57,434 nt of DNA from Gemmatimonadota bacterium (GTDB taxonomy: Bacteria > Gemmatimonadota > Gemmatimonadetes > Gemmatimonadales > Gemmatimonadaceae), in contig JARIEY010000003.1 of assembly GCA_031127085.1 (NCBI GenBank), positions 1 through 57,434 of the forward strand. The letters run 5' to 3'. How positions within the stretch are numbered: position 1 is the first letter of the stretch; the number at the start of each line of letters is the position of its first letter. The position numbers and the translations under genes were made by a program. The notes under the pieces were generated by a model. That model saw only the letters and a list, made by a program, of their open reading frames with translations. It ran no database searches and was not told the origin of the DNA. Shown piece by piece: positions 44,184 to 51,178 of the stretch.

Positions 44184-45197
44184 ATGCTATTTTTGCGAAG
44201 ACTGCTTGCTCCACTCCTTGTTTTCAACATCAGTGTTGGAATCTTCGGAGCGTGTGCCTCCCCCAAGGACGCTGGCAAGAGTGCGGCGGCGGCTTTCTCC
44301 GTTGCCCTGCTCACACCAGGCTCGATTTCCGATCAGTCCTGGAATGGCGGCGCGTACGATGGACTCCTGCGAATCCGCGATTCGCTGGGTGCCGACATCA
44401 GTCATATCCAAACCAAGACGCCGGCCGAGTTCGAGGAGAACTTCAGGCAGTACGGCGCCAAGGGGTACTCGTTGGTCTTCGGGCATGGCTTTGAGTTTCA
44501 GGACGCGGCCGCGCGCGTTGGGCCGTCTTTCCCAAACACCGTGTACGTCACGACCGGTGGCACACGCACCAGCGCGAATGTCTCGGCGATGTCTTTTGCC
44601 TTTGAGCAGCCGTCATTTCTGGCCGGCGTCGTGGCGGCAAGCGTGAGTCAATCAGGAATCATCGGTTGCATTGGGGGAACAGAGCTCCCGCCGGTCAAAG
44701 CAGGCTTCGCTTCCTTTGCGCAGGGCGTGCACTTCGTCAATCCGAACGCCAAGGTGGTCACCGCCTACATCGGCAACTGGGACGATGCCGGAGCGGGCAA
44801 GGAGCAGGCCCTCGCGCAGGTCGCGCGCGGCGTCGACGTGATCTATCAGAACGCGGATGCCGCGGGACTGGGAATCTTTCAGGCGGCGAAAGACTCCAAG
44901 CGCGTCTACGTGATTGGATCGAACTCCAACCAAAACGGCGTCGCGCCGAACGTGACACTGGGCTCGGTGGTCATCGATTTGCCGGCCGCATTCATGTCGA
45001 TGGCGCGCGAAGTGAAGAGCGGCCAGTTCACGCCGCGCGTCCACGTGCTCGACACGCGCAGCGGTGTGATGAAATGGATCGTGAATCCCGCGCTGCGATC
45101 CGCGATTCCCACGCGGGCCCTGCAGGTGGTTGACTCACTGGAGCAGCATATGCGCGCCGGCACATTCACTCCACCCGCCGCCACGGGCACTCGATGA
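44184..45197 (+). CDS. BMP-family ABC transporter substrate-binding lipoprotein
   Basis: 337 residues with a lipoprotein signal ending FGAC. FSVALLTPGSISDQSWNGGAYDGL is the standard start of the BMP/PnrA family; GTELPPVKAGFASFAQGV and GVDVIYQNADAAGLGIFQAAK follow. Relatives bind purine nucleosides. The permease and ATPase partners follow in the same operon. ATG 44184 lies within a TTATAAATG sequence that may itself be a -10 box. In that case the TTG at 44193, giving MRRLLAPLLVF, would be the start. Confidence 0.9.
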   Translation: MLFLRRLLAPLLVFNISVGIFGACASPKDAGKSAAAAFSVALLTPGSISDQSWNGGAYDGLLRIRDSLGADISHIQTKTPAEFEENFRQYGAKGYSLVFGHGFEFQDAAARVGPSFPNTVYVTTGGTRTSANVSAMSFAFEQPSFLAGVVAASVSQSGIIGCIGGTELPPVKAGFASFAQGVHFVNPNAKVVTAYIGNWDDAGAGKEQALAQVARGVDVIYQNADAAGLGIFQAAKDSKRVYVIGSNSNQNGVAPNVTLGSVVIDLPAAFMSMAREVKSGQFTPRVHVLDTRSGVMKWIVNPALRSAIPTRALQVVDSLEQHMRAGTFTPPAATGTR

Positions 45198-45967
45198 CCT
45201 CCGCGACCGACCTGGCCCTGGCAGCCAACGACCTGCTTCGCTGCCGCGAGACACCGGACTATTCGCTCGCGCTGAACGGACTGCAGGTCGACAACCGATC
45301 GCCCGTGACACGCATTGCGGCGGCCGTCGACTGTTCGCAGCGCACCATTCAGGGCGCCATTGACGCGAACGCCAACCTGCTGGTGGTGCATCACGGCCTC
45401 TTCTGGGGCGGTCTGCAACCCCTGACCGGCGCGCATCTCGCGCGGGTTCGCGCGCTGCTCGATCACGACATCGCACTGTACGCGGCACACCTCCCGCTGG
45501 ATACCCACGAGACACTGGGCAACTCGTACCTGCTCGCGCGCGCGCTGGACCTCGCGCCTGAAGGCGGTTTCGGGCGATACCAGTCCATTTTCTGCGGCGT
45601 GCAGGGCAGGGCAGACCTGCTCACCAGCGACCTCATCTCGGCCTGTCATCGCTTCGCCACGGCGCATGGCGGTCAGGCCATCGCATCGGCCGCTCCCCCC
45701 GAACGGCGAACGGCGCGTTGGGGCATCGTGACAGGCGCCGGCATCAACCCCGAGACGATGCGGGAAGCCGTGGAGCTCGGCATCGACACCATCATCACCG
45801 GCGAAGGCCCGCACTGGAGCGCGGTTGACGCCGAGGAGAAGGGATTGGTCATCGTCTATGCCGGGCACTACGCCACCGAGACGCTCGGCGTGCAGGCGTT
45901 GGCTGCCTGGATGGCGGCGCGGGTCGGCGTTCCGTGGAGCTTCGTGGCGGCCCCTACCGGGTTGTGA
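45194..45967 (+). CDS. Nif3-like dinuclear metal-centre protein
   Basis: 257 residues. VVHHGLFWGG and AAHLPLDTHETLGN supply one half of the two-metal site, and YAGHYATETLGV the other. These are the hallmarks of the NIF3/GTP cyclohydrolase 1 type 2 family, which forms toroidal hexamers. The biochemical role is unresolved in general; the fold suggests a metal-dependent hydrolase, perhaps on nucleotides. Its start overlaps the substrate-binding gene (ATGA) and its stop overlaps the ATPase gene (GTGA), so it is translated as part of the transporter operon. Confidence 0.92.
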   Translation: MTSATDLALAANDLLRCRETPDYSLALNGLQVDNRSPVTRIAAAVDCSQRTIQGAIDANANLLVVHHGLFWGGLQPLTGAHLARVRALLDHDIALYAAHLPLDTHETLGNSYLLARALDLAPEGGFGRYQSIFCGVQGRADLLTSDLISACHRFATAHGGQAIASAAPPERRTARWGIVTGAGINPETMREAVELGIDTIITGEGPHWSAVDAEEKGLVIVYAGHYATETLGVQALAAWMAARVGVPWSFVAAPTGL

Positions 45968-47403
45968 GCGACCACGCCCTCGTCCTGCGCGCGGTCAGCA
46001 AGCAGTTCGGCGCCGTCCGCGCGCTCGCTGGCGCTTCGCTCACCGTGCGACGCGGCACGCTGCACGCGGTGCTCGGAGAGAATGGGGCGGGGAAGACCAC
46101 GCTCATGCGCATTGCGTTCGGCATGATGGCGCCGGATGAAGGGGAAGTGGAAATCGACGGACGGCCGGTGACGCTGTCCTCGAGCGCCGCCGCCATCGCC
46201 CTGGGACTCGGGATGGTGCACCAGCACTTCACGCTGGTCCCCGCGATGAGCGCCGCCGAAAACATCGCTCTGGGAGGACGCGGCCGGCTCGATCTCGGTG
46301 CCGTGGCCGAACAGGTGCGCGTTCTCTCCGCGCGCACCGGACTCGCCGTGGACCCGGACACGCGCGTGGATGCCTTGGGAGTCGGGGCGCAGCAACGCAT
46401 CGAGATTTTGAAGGCGCTCCACGGCAACGCACGTACGCTCATCCTCGATGAACCGACAGCCGTGCTCACTCCGACCGAATCCGAAGAGCTCTTTGGGTGG
46501 CTGCGGCGCTTTGTGGCAGAGGGTGGAACTGCCGTGCTGGTCACGCACAAGTTGCAGGAAGCGCTGTCGGTGGCCGACGATGTGACGGTCTTGCGTCGCG
46601 GCGAACGTGTGCTGACCGCGCGCGCCGCGGAGATCGACATCGTCACGCTCGTGCGTGCACTCACCGGCGAAGACCGGGCGCCCGAGACACGCGTGCGGAC
46701 GCCGCGCTCCCAGACCGTGGGCGCCGTGGTGGCCCAGCTGACGGACGTGAGCGTGCGTGACGCGCGCGGTGTGCTGCGTGTGCACCAGGCGAACGTCACG
46801 TGCCACGCGGGTGAGATCATTGGTGTCGCCGGTGTTGAGGGATCGGGAGTCCACGAACTGCTGCGCGTGCTGGCGGGCCGCCTTACCCCAACAGCGGGCA
46901 CGGTATCGTTGCCAGACACCGTTGGATTCGTGCCGGAAGACCGGCTGCGCGACGCGGTGATCGAGGACTTCTCGCTCAGCGAGAACTTCGCGCTGCGTGG
47001 TGCAGCGGCGCGGCGCGGACGAATGCCCTGGCCCGAGCTCCGCGCGCACACCGCGCGCGCAATGGCAGCACATGATGTGCGCGCGCCATCCCCGGATGTG
47101 CGCGCCGGCACGTTGTCGGGAGGCAATCAACAGAAGTTCGTCGTGGGACGTGAGATGGAAAATCGTCCCGCGCTCGTGATCGCCGAAAATCCCGTCCGCG
47201 GACTCGACCTGCGCGCGACCGAGCATGTCCTGCGTGAACTCGCAGCGAGCGCGGCATCGGGAAGCGCCGTCGTGATCTTTTCCACCGACGTGGATGAGTT
47301 ACTGCCGCTGGCCGACCGCATGCTCGTGACCTTTGCCGGTCAGGTGCGCGAAGTGCCTGTGGTGCGCGACGCGATCGCCCGCGCGCTGGTCGGAGCGGCA
47401 TGA
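45964..47403 (+). CDS. Nucleoside-type ABC transporter ATPase (two domains)
   Basis: 479 residues, two fused ATP-binding domains as in sugar/nucleoside importers. Domain 1 has Walker A GENGAGKT (38-45), LILDEPTAVLTP and an altered signature LGVGAQQR. Domain 2 has a degenerate Walker A (GVEGSGVHELL, no Lys-Thr), the signature LSGGNQQK and AENPVRGLD. One composite site is therefore likely active, normal for this family. GTG start overlapping nif3. Confidence 0.93.
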   Translation: MSDHALVLRAVSKQFGAVRALAGASLTVRRGTLHAVLGENGAGKTTLMRIAFGMMAPDEGEVEIDGRPVTLSSSAAAIALGLGMVHQHFTLVPAMSAAENIALGGRGRLDLGAVAEQVRVLSARTGLAVDPDTRVDALGVGAQQRIEILKALHGNARTLILDEPTAVLTPTESEELFGWLRRFVAEGGTAVLVTHKLQEALSVADDVTVLRRGERVLTARAAEIDIVTLVRALTGEDRAPETRVRTPRSQTVGAVVAQLTDVSVRDARGVLRVHQANVTCHAGEIIGVAGVEGSGVHELLRVLAGRLTPTAGTVSLPDTVGFVPEDRLRDAVIEDFSLSENFALRGAAARRGRMPWPELRAHTARAMAAHDVRAPSPDVRAGTLSGGNQQKFVVGREMENRPALVIAENPVRGLDLRATEHVLRELAASAASGSAVVIFSTDVDELLPLADRMLVTFAGQVREVPVVRDAIARALVGAA

Positions 47404-48431
47404 GGGCGCGGCTCCACTCCCGTTGGCTGGTGATGGGCGCCACGATCGCCGGCATATTCGCCGCCGTCATTGTGATCCTGTTGATCGGCGGCTACGACAC
47501 GTCGCGTGCGCTCGCCGCGCTATGGGACGGCGCCTTTGGCAGTTCCTACGCCGTGCTCAGCGCCACGCTGGTGCGGGCCACGCCGCTGTTGTTTGTGGGG
47601 CTCGCCGTGGGCCTCGCGTTCCGCGCCGGTGTGCTCAACATCGGCGCCGAGGGGCAGTTGCTGGCGGGTGCCACGGCAGCCGTGGCGGTGGGACTGGCCG
47701 TGGGAGCGCTTCCACGCGTTCTCGCGCTGCCGCTCGCGCTGGGCGCAGGCGCGGCAGCGGGAGCCGCTTGGTCGGGCATCGCCGGCTGGTTGAAGCTCCG
47801 GTTCGGTGTGCTCGAAGTCATCAGCACGCTCATGCTGAACTTCATTGCGACGTATCTGGTGTCGTGGCTGGTGCGCGGTCCATTGCAGGAACCGACGCGC
47901 GTGTATCCCCAAACCATTGAGCTCTCGCCGGCCGTGCAGATGCCCTTGCTCCTCACCGGGCATCGTGTGCACCTGGGGTTGGTGCTGGCCATCGGGCTGG
48001 CCGGTTTCACGTGGTGGGTGCTGACCCAGACGGCGATTGGTTTCCGCGTGCGCGCGGTTGGCGCGGGTGCTGCAGCGGCGCGCAGCGCGGGCGGCATAGA
48101 CCCGGCGCGTACGACGGCGTTGGTCTTTCTCGCGAGCGGAGCGCTGGCCGGACTCGGCGGGGCCAGCGAGGCCACGGGAGTCACGTTCGCACTCTACGAG
48201 GGGATTTCGCCGGGGTACGGTTACAGCGCCATTGCGGTAGCGCTCCTCGCGCGCCTGCATCCCCTGATGATCATTGTCTCGGCGCTGCTCTTTGGCGCAC
48301 TCGAGGCGGGCGCCGCCGCCATGCAACGCGACGCTAACGTTCCGTCCGTGCTGGCCGCGGTCGTGGAAGCGATGATCGTACTCGGCGTACTGGCCTTCAA
48401 TCACGCGCGTACGCGCGGGCGGCAGGCGTGA
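47400..48431 (+). CDS. Nucleoside-type ABC transporter permease 1
   Basis: 343 residues with about ten membrane segments. RATPLLFVGLAVGLAFRAGVLNIGAEGQLLAG is characteristic of the BPD_transp_2 permeases that pair with BMP-type binding proteins. FGVLEVISTLMLNFIATYL and a late GYSAIAVALLARLHP are also conserved. ATG overlaps the ATPase stop (ATGA). It forms the channel with the next gene's product. Confidence 0.92.
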   Translation: MRARLHSRWLVMGATIAGIFAAVIVILLIGGYDTSRALAALWDGAFGSSYAVLSATLVRATPLLFVGLAVGLAFRAGVLNIGAEGQLLAGATAAVAVGLAVGALPRVLALPLALGAGAAAGAAWSGIAGWLKLRFGVLEVISTLMLNFIATYLVSWLVRGPLQEPTRVYPQTIELSPAVQMPLLLTGHRVHLGLVLAIGLAGFTWWVLTQTAIGFRVRAVGAGAAAARSAGGIDPARTTALVFLASGALAGLGGASEATGVTFALYEGISPGYGYSAIAVALLARLHPLMIIVSALLFGALEAGAAAMQRDANVPSVLAAVVEAMIVLGVLAFNHARTRGRQA

Positions 48432-49348
48432 GCATCGACGCCGCGGAATTCATGCAGGCATCGGTGCGAACGGCGACCCCGTTGGCGCTGGCCGCCTATG
48501 GCGAACTGGTGGTGGAGCGCGCCGGCGTCATCAACCTTGGCCTCGAGGGCGCGATGATTGCGGGCGCCTTTGGCGCGCTGGTTGGCGCGAGTGCCGGTGG
48601 CATCGGGGCGGGGTTTGCGATGGCCGTCGTGGCGGGCTGCGCCGCCACGCTGCTGATGGCGTGGGTCGTCCTTTGGCTGCGCGCCGATGCGGTGATTGCC
48701 GGCACAGCGGTCACCCTGCTCGCCCTCGGCCTGACCGGCACGCTGTACCGTGCGCTCTACGGTGCGCAGGGCGCAGCGTTGTCGGTTCCCACGTTGGCGC
48801 CAGTGGCGGTGCCGGGGCTACACCAGTTGCCGTGGATCGGACCGGCGTTCTTTGAGCAACCGCTCGCCACGTACGCGTTGTACGCTATGGCGTGTGGCCT
48901 CTGGTGGTGGCTGCCGCGCACCCACGCCGGCTTGGCACTGCGCGCCACAGGTGAACGGCCGGATGCCGCGCTGGCCGCTGGCATTTCTCCGGTGACGGTG
49001 CGCGCGTGGGCGCTGCTCTTTGGCGGGGCGATGGGCGGTCTTGCCGGTGGCGTACTGGTTCTCGCACAGGTCGGCACGTTCGCCGAGGGAATGTCGGCGG
49101 GCCGCGGGTTCATCGCGATTGCCATCGTGGTGCTGGGACGATGGTCGCCCGTGGGTGTGGCACTCGCTGCCTTGCTCTTCGGCAGCGCCAGTCAGCTGCA
49201 GTATGTCTTTCAGTCGCTGGGCTGGCCGGTGCCGTATCAGCTGTTCCTGGCCCTTCCGTACGTCCTCACACTCCTCGTGCTTGCCGGCACGCAGCGCCGC
49301 GCCGCCGCACCTGCGTCGCTGGGAGCACCGCTCGACACGGCACCATAA
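48428..49348 (+). CDS. Nucleoside-type ABC transporter permease 2
   Basis: 306 residues with about nine membrane segments. ATPLALAAYGELVVERAGVINLGLEGAMIAGAF is the family N-terminus. GRGFIAIAIVVLGRWSPVGVALAALLFGSA matches the second conserved loop that contacts the ATPase. The GTG start overlaps permease 1. Last gene of the operon; a hairpin terminator follows. Confidence 0.92.
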   Translation: MSIDAAEFMQASVRTATPLALAAYGELVVERAGVINLGLEGAMIAGAFGALVGASAGGIGAGFAMAVVAGCAATLLMAWVVLWLRADAVIAGTAVTLLALGLTGTLYRALYGAQGAALSVPTLAPVAVPGLHQLPWIGPAFFEQPLATYALYAMACGLWWWLPRTHAGLALRATGERPDAALAAGISPVTVRAWALLFGGAMGGLAGGVLVLAQVGTFAEGMSAGRGFIAIAIVVLGRWSPVGVALAALLFGSASQLQYVFQSLGWPVPYQLFLALPYVLTLLVLAGTQRRAAAPASLGAPLDTAP

Positions 49349-49365
49349 CACGATTGGCTTGAGAG

Positions 49366-49391
49366 ACGGGGGCACGTCGTCCGTGCCCCGT
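49366..49391. terminator. Hairpin terminator of the transporter operon
   Basis: ACGGGG(G)CACG pairs with CGTGCCCCGT (49366-49376 with 49382-49391) over 10 bp with one bulged G. It lies between the last permease stop and the convergent lipoprotein stop, so it may serve both strands. Confidence 0.7.
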
Positions 49392-49396
49392 GAGGA

Positions 49397-50269
49397 TCAT
49401 CGTGTGACGCACGCCAGTCCGTCGCTGCGCCAGATGGAGCGCCACGTGCCCTGCTCTCGCGCCACGAGTTCGAGTTGCAGGGTGCGCGTGCCTTCGCGCG
49501 CCACGGCGAGCACGGGTCCACGGTCAGTGAGCAGCGCCGCCAGCAGGTCCCACGACTCCACGACCTCTTCGTCACCTGCCACGCGCGCCATGTAGCGCGG
49601 CTGGTCGTTCTCGAGCACGATGAAGCGCAGTTCCTCATGCGCGGTGGCTTCGAGATTCCGCAGCCGCGCCACGCGGGCAACGGTCACCGGGCCGGTGGGC
49701 AGGCGCACGACCCACGCATCGCGAACGACGACGGGCAGCCCCCGATACTCCATGGCCGCTGCGGAGTCGGGAAGTGTGTTGGCCGCGCGCTGAATGCGCG
49801 CGACCGTGCGCTGCGAATCGGCATGGGCCAAGTCTTCGAGTGCGTCGATCAGCACTGGACGCGCGTGGAGCGAATCGAGCGCGAGACTCCATCCGCCGGG
49901 GGCGCCAGTGACGCGCAGCAGCGCACGGGTCGCGCACGGCAACGCACGCACATCGCGCAACGCGACCGGAACGCCGACGGAATCGTAGCCGACAACGCCG
50001 ATGCGCAACGGAAGTGCCGTGGTATCGGCCCGAAAGAGCAGCGCGTCGCCGCGCCGGGCGTTTTCGATGGCGAGGAACGAGCCAATGGCGCTTGGCCACG
50101 GGAGCTGCGGCAACCCGTTGACCATCGGCGGCGCCGAGTCTGCTGCAGCGCCGCTCGCGGCCGGTGTGCCGTCGCGCGCCGGGGCACCACAGGCGACCAG
50201 GCTCGCGAGCAAGACACCGAGTAGTCGTTGGCGCCACGCGCGCCACGGACCGTGTGCGGCGCGATGCAT
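49397..50269 (-). CDS. Putative lipoprotein of unknown function
   Basis: 290 residues. A basic N-terminus precedes a lipoprotein signal with the box SLVACG, followed by an Ala-rich tether. The rest is soluble, with beta-strand-like stretches (LLFRADTTALPLRIGVVGYD, RALLRVTGAPGGWSLALD) and no motif I recognise. ATG 50269 overlaps the stop of the preceding gene (ATGA), so the two are likely translated together. Confidence 0.7.
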   Translation of the reverse strand: MHRAAHGPWRAWRQRLLGVLLASLVACGAPARDGTPAASGAAADSAPPMVNGLPQLPWPSAIGSFLAIENARRGDALLFRADTTALPLRIGVVGYDSVGVPVALRDVRALPCATRALLRVTGAPGGWSLALDSLHARPVLIDALEDLAHADSQRTVARIQRAANTLPDSAAAMEYRGLPVVVRDAWVVRLPTGPVTVARVARLRNLEATAHEELRFIVLENDQPRYMARVAGDEEVVESWDLLAALLTDRGPVLAVAREGTRTLQLELVAREQGTWRSIWRSDGLACVTR

Positions 50270-50499
50270 CAGACGCGCGGCGGCAGGAACGGACCGCCCA
50301 AGTCGAAGTGCCAAGCGTCGCGTCGTTCCCCGGTGCGGGGATCTTTCAGCGGCTTGAACTGCAGACGCTCCACGGGAAAACGGATATCCCGTGCCACGGC
50401 AATCAGGCGTTCGCGGTCCACCGAGACGAGGTGCGCCATGGCGCGTCCCTTCCACACGTGGCGATGCAACCAGAGGCCGCCTGACATTGCGTGCATCAT
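50269..50499 (-). CDS. Small DUF4031-like protein
   Basis: About 76 residues from the ATG at 50499; another ATG follows directly and a third lies three codons on. The pattern HLVS-D...L..VAR.I.FP.....AWHFDLGGPFLP resembles DUF4031, a short domain of unknown function, but with an insertion. GAAGGA lies too close to the first ATG to be convincing, so the start is uncertain and could be further upstream, after the pilin stop. Translationally coupled to the lipoprotein gene. Confidence 0.5.
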   Translation of the reverse strand: MMHAMSGGLWLHRHVWKGRAMAHLVSVDRERLIAVARDIRFPVERLQFKPLKDPRTGERRDAWHFDLGGPFLPPRV

Positions 50500-50564
50500 T
50501 CCTTCGCGGCGGAGCACAAACTCACGCCAAGGTGGCTCAGCCGGCCAGCGTGGTTCGGGAAATC

Positions 50565-50948
50565 CTACTGACAGCCGATCAGCCCTTCGACGGTGGCCGG
50601 CGTCTGCGCCGAAACATTGCCCTGGTACAGCGCGCAGGTGAGCGGCGCCGAGGCCGGATGCGTGGCGATCGCGGCCCATCCGGAAGCGGTCGCTGATGTG
50701 ATAGTCAGCACAACACCAGGGGACCTGCTGTATGACAGGTCCGCGGGATCGGGCGCGTATGTAGAGAAGTCGTAGAAGTACGCTTCCTGCGCGGTTGCGA
50801 GGTTGCGGAGATCCGACTTGAGCGCCGCCGCGTTGGCCTTGCCCTTGGTGTTCTGGAACTTCGGAATCGCGATCGCGGCAAGGATGCCGATGATGACGAC
50901 CACGATAAGCAGTTCGATCAGCGTAAATCCGCGACGGTGGGGTGTCAT
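50565..50948 (-). CDS. Type IV pilin-like protein (prepilin)
   Basis: 127 residues. The class III signal HRRGFTLIELLIVVVIIGIL shows the prepilin peptidase site after Gly, Phe+1 and Glu+5, then the hydrophobic helix used for fibre assembly. The C-terminal part is short with a pair of cysteines (LTCALYQGN and GLIGCQ) that could form the D-loop disulfide. Minor pilin, major pilin and type II pseudopilin cannot be told apart. No other pilus genes are in the window. It has its own promoter downstream of polA. Confidence 0.9.
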   Translation of the reverse strand: MTPHRRGFTLIELLIVVVIIGILAAIAIPKFQNTKGKANAAALKSDLRNLATAQEAYFYDFSTYAPDPADLSYSRSPGVVLTITSATASGWAAIATHPASAPLTCALYQGNVSAQTPATVEGLIGCQ

Positions 50949-51078
50949 GACCGATGGGCTGCGCGAGTTCGAATTGTGTTCTAGATCACAGGAAAACTCA
51001 GTCCCCAAGCTCTTCAGCAAGGACTGCCATCTCCAAGAGAACGCAACCGCTGGGCCACGTCGCTTTGCGGATTCTAAA

Positions 51079-51107
51079 CGTATAAGCGCCAATGACTTGC
51101 CACGCAA
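51079..51107 (-). promoter_or_regulatory. Candidate promoter of the pilin gene
   Basis: On the minus strand TTGCGT (51107-51102), a 17-bp spacer and TATACG (51084-51079), leaving a leader of about 120 bases to the pilin ATG. No sigma-54 site with correct spacing was found in the same region. Confidence 0.4.
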
Positions 51108-51153
51108 GGGAGAAAGAGAGCCTGTTCGGGATGGTCACTCGTTTCGCCAAGAC

Positions 51154-51170
51154 CCTCGCAAGCTGCGAGG
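51154..51170 (-). terminator. Weak hairpin after polA
   Basis: A 7-bp stem CCTCGCA/TGCGAGG with a 3-base loop lies nine bases after the polA stop on the minus strand. There is no T-run, so termination may be partial. Confidence 0.45.
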
Positions 51171-51178
51171 ATAAACCA

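Noticed and set aside
50949-51107. Sigma-54 promoter for the pilin gene (TGGCAG-TCC-TTGC on the minus strand)
   Set aside because: Only three bases separate the two boxes where five are required; a sigma-70-like site fits better.
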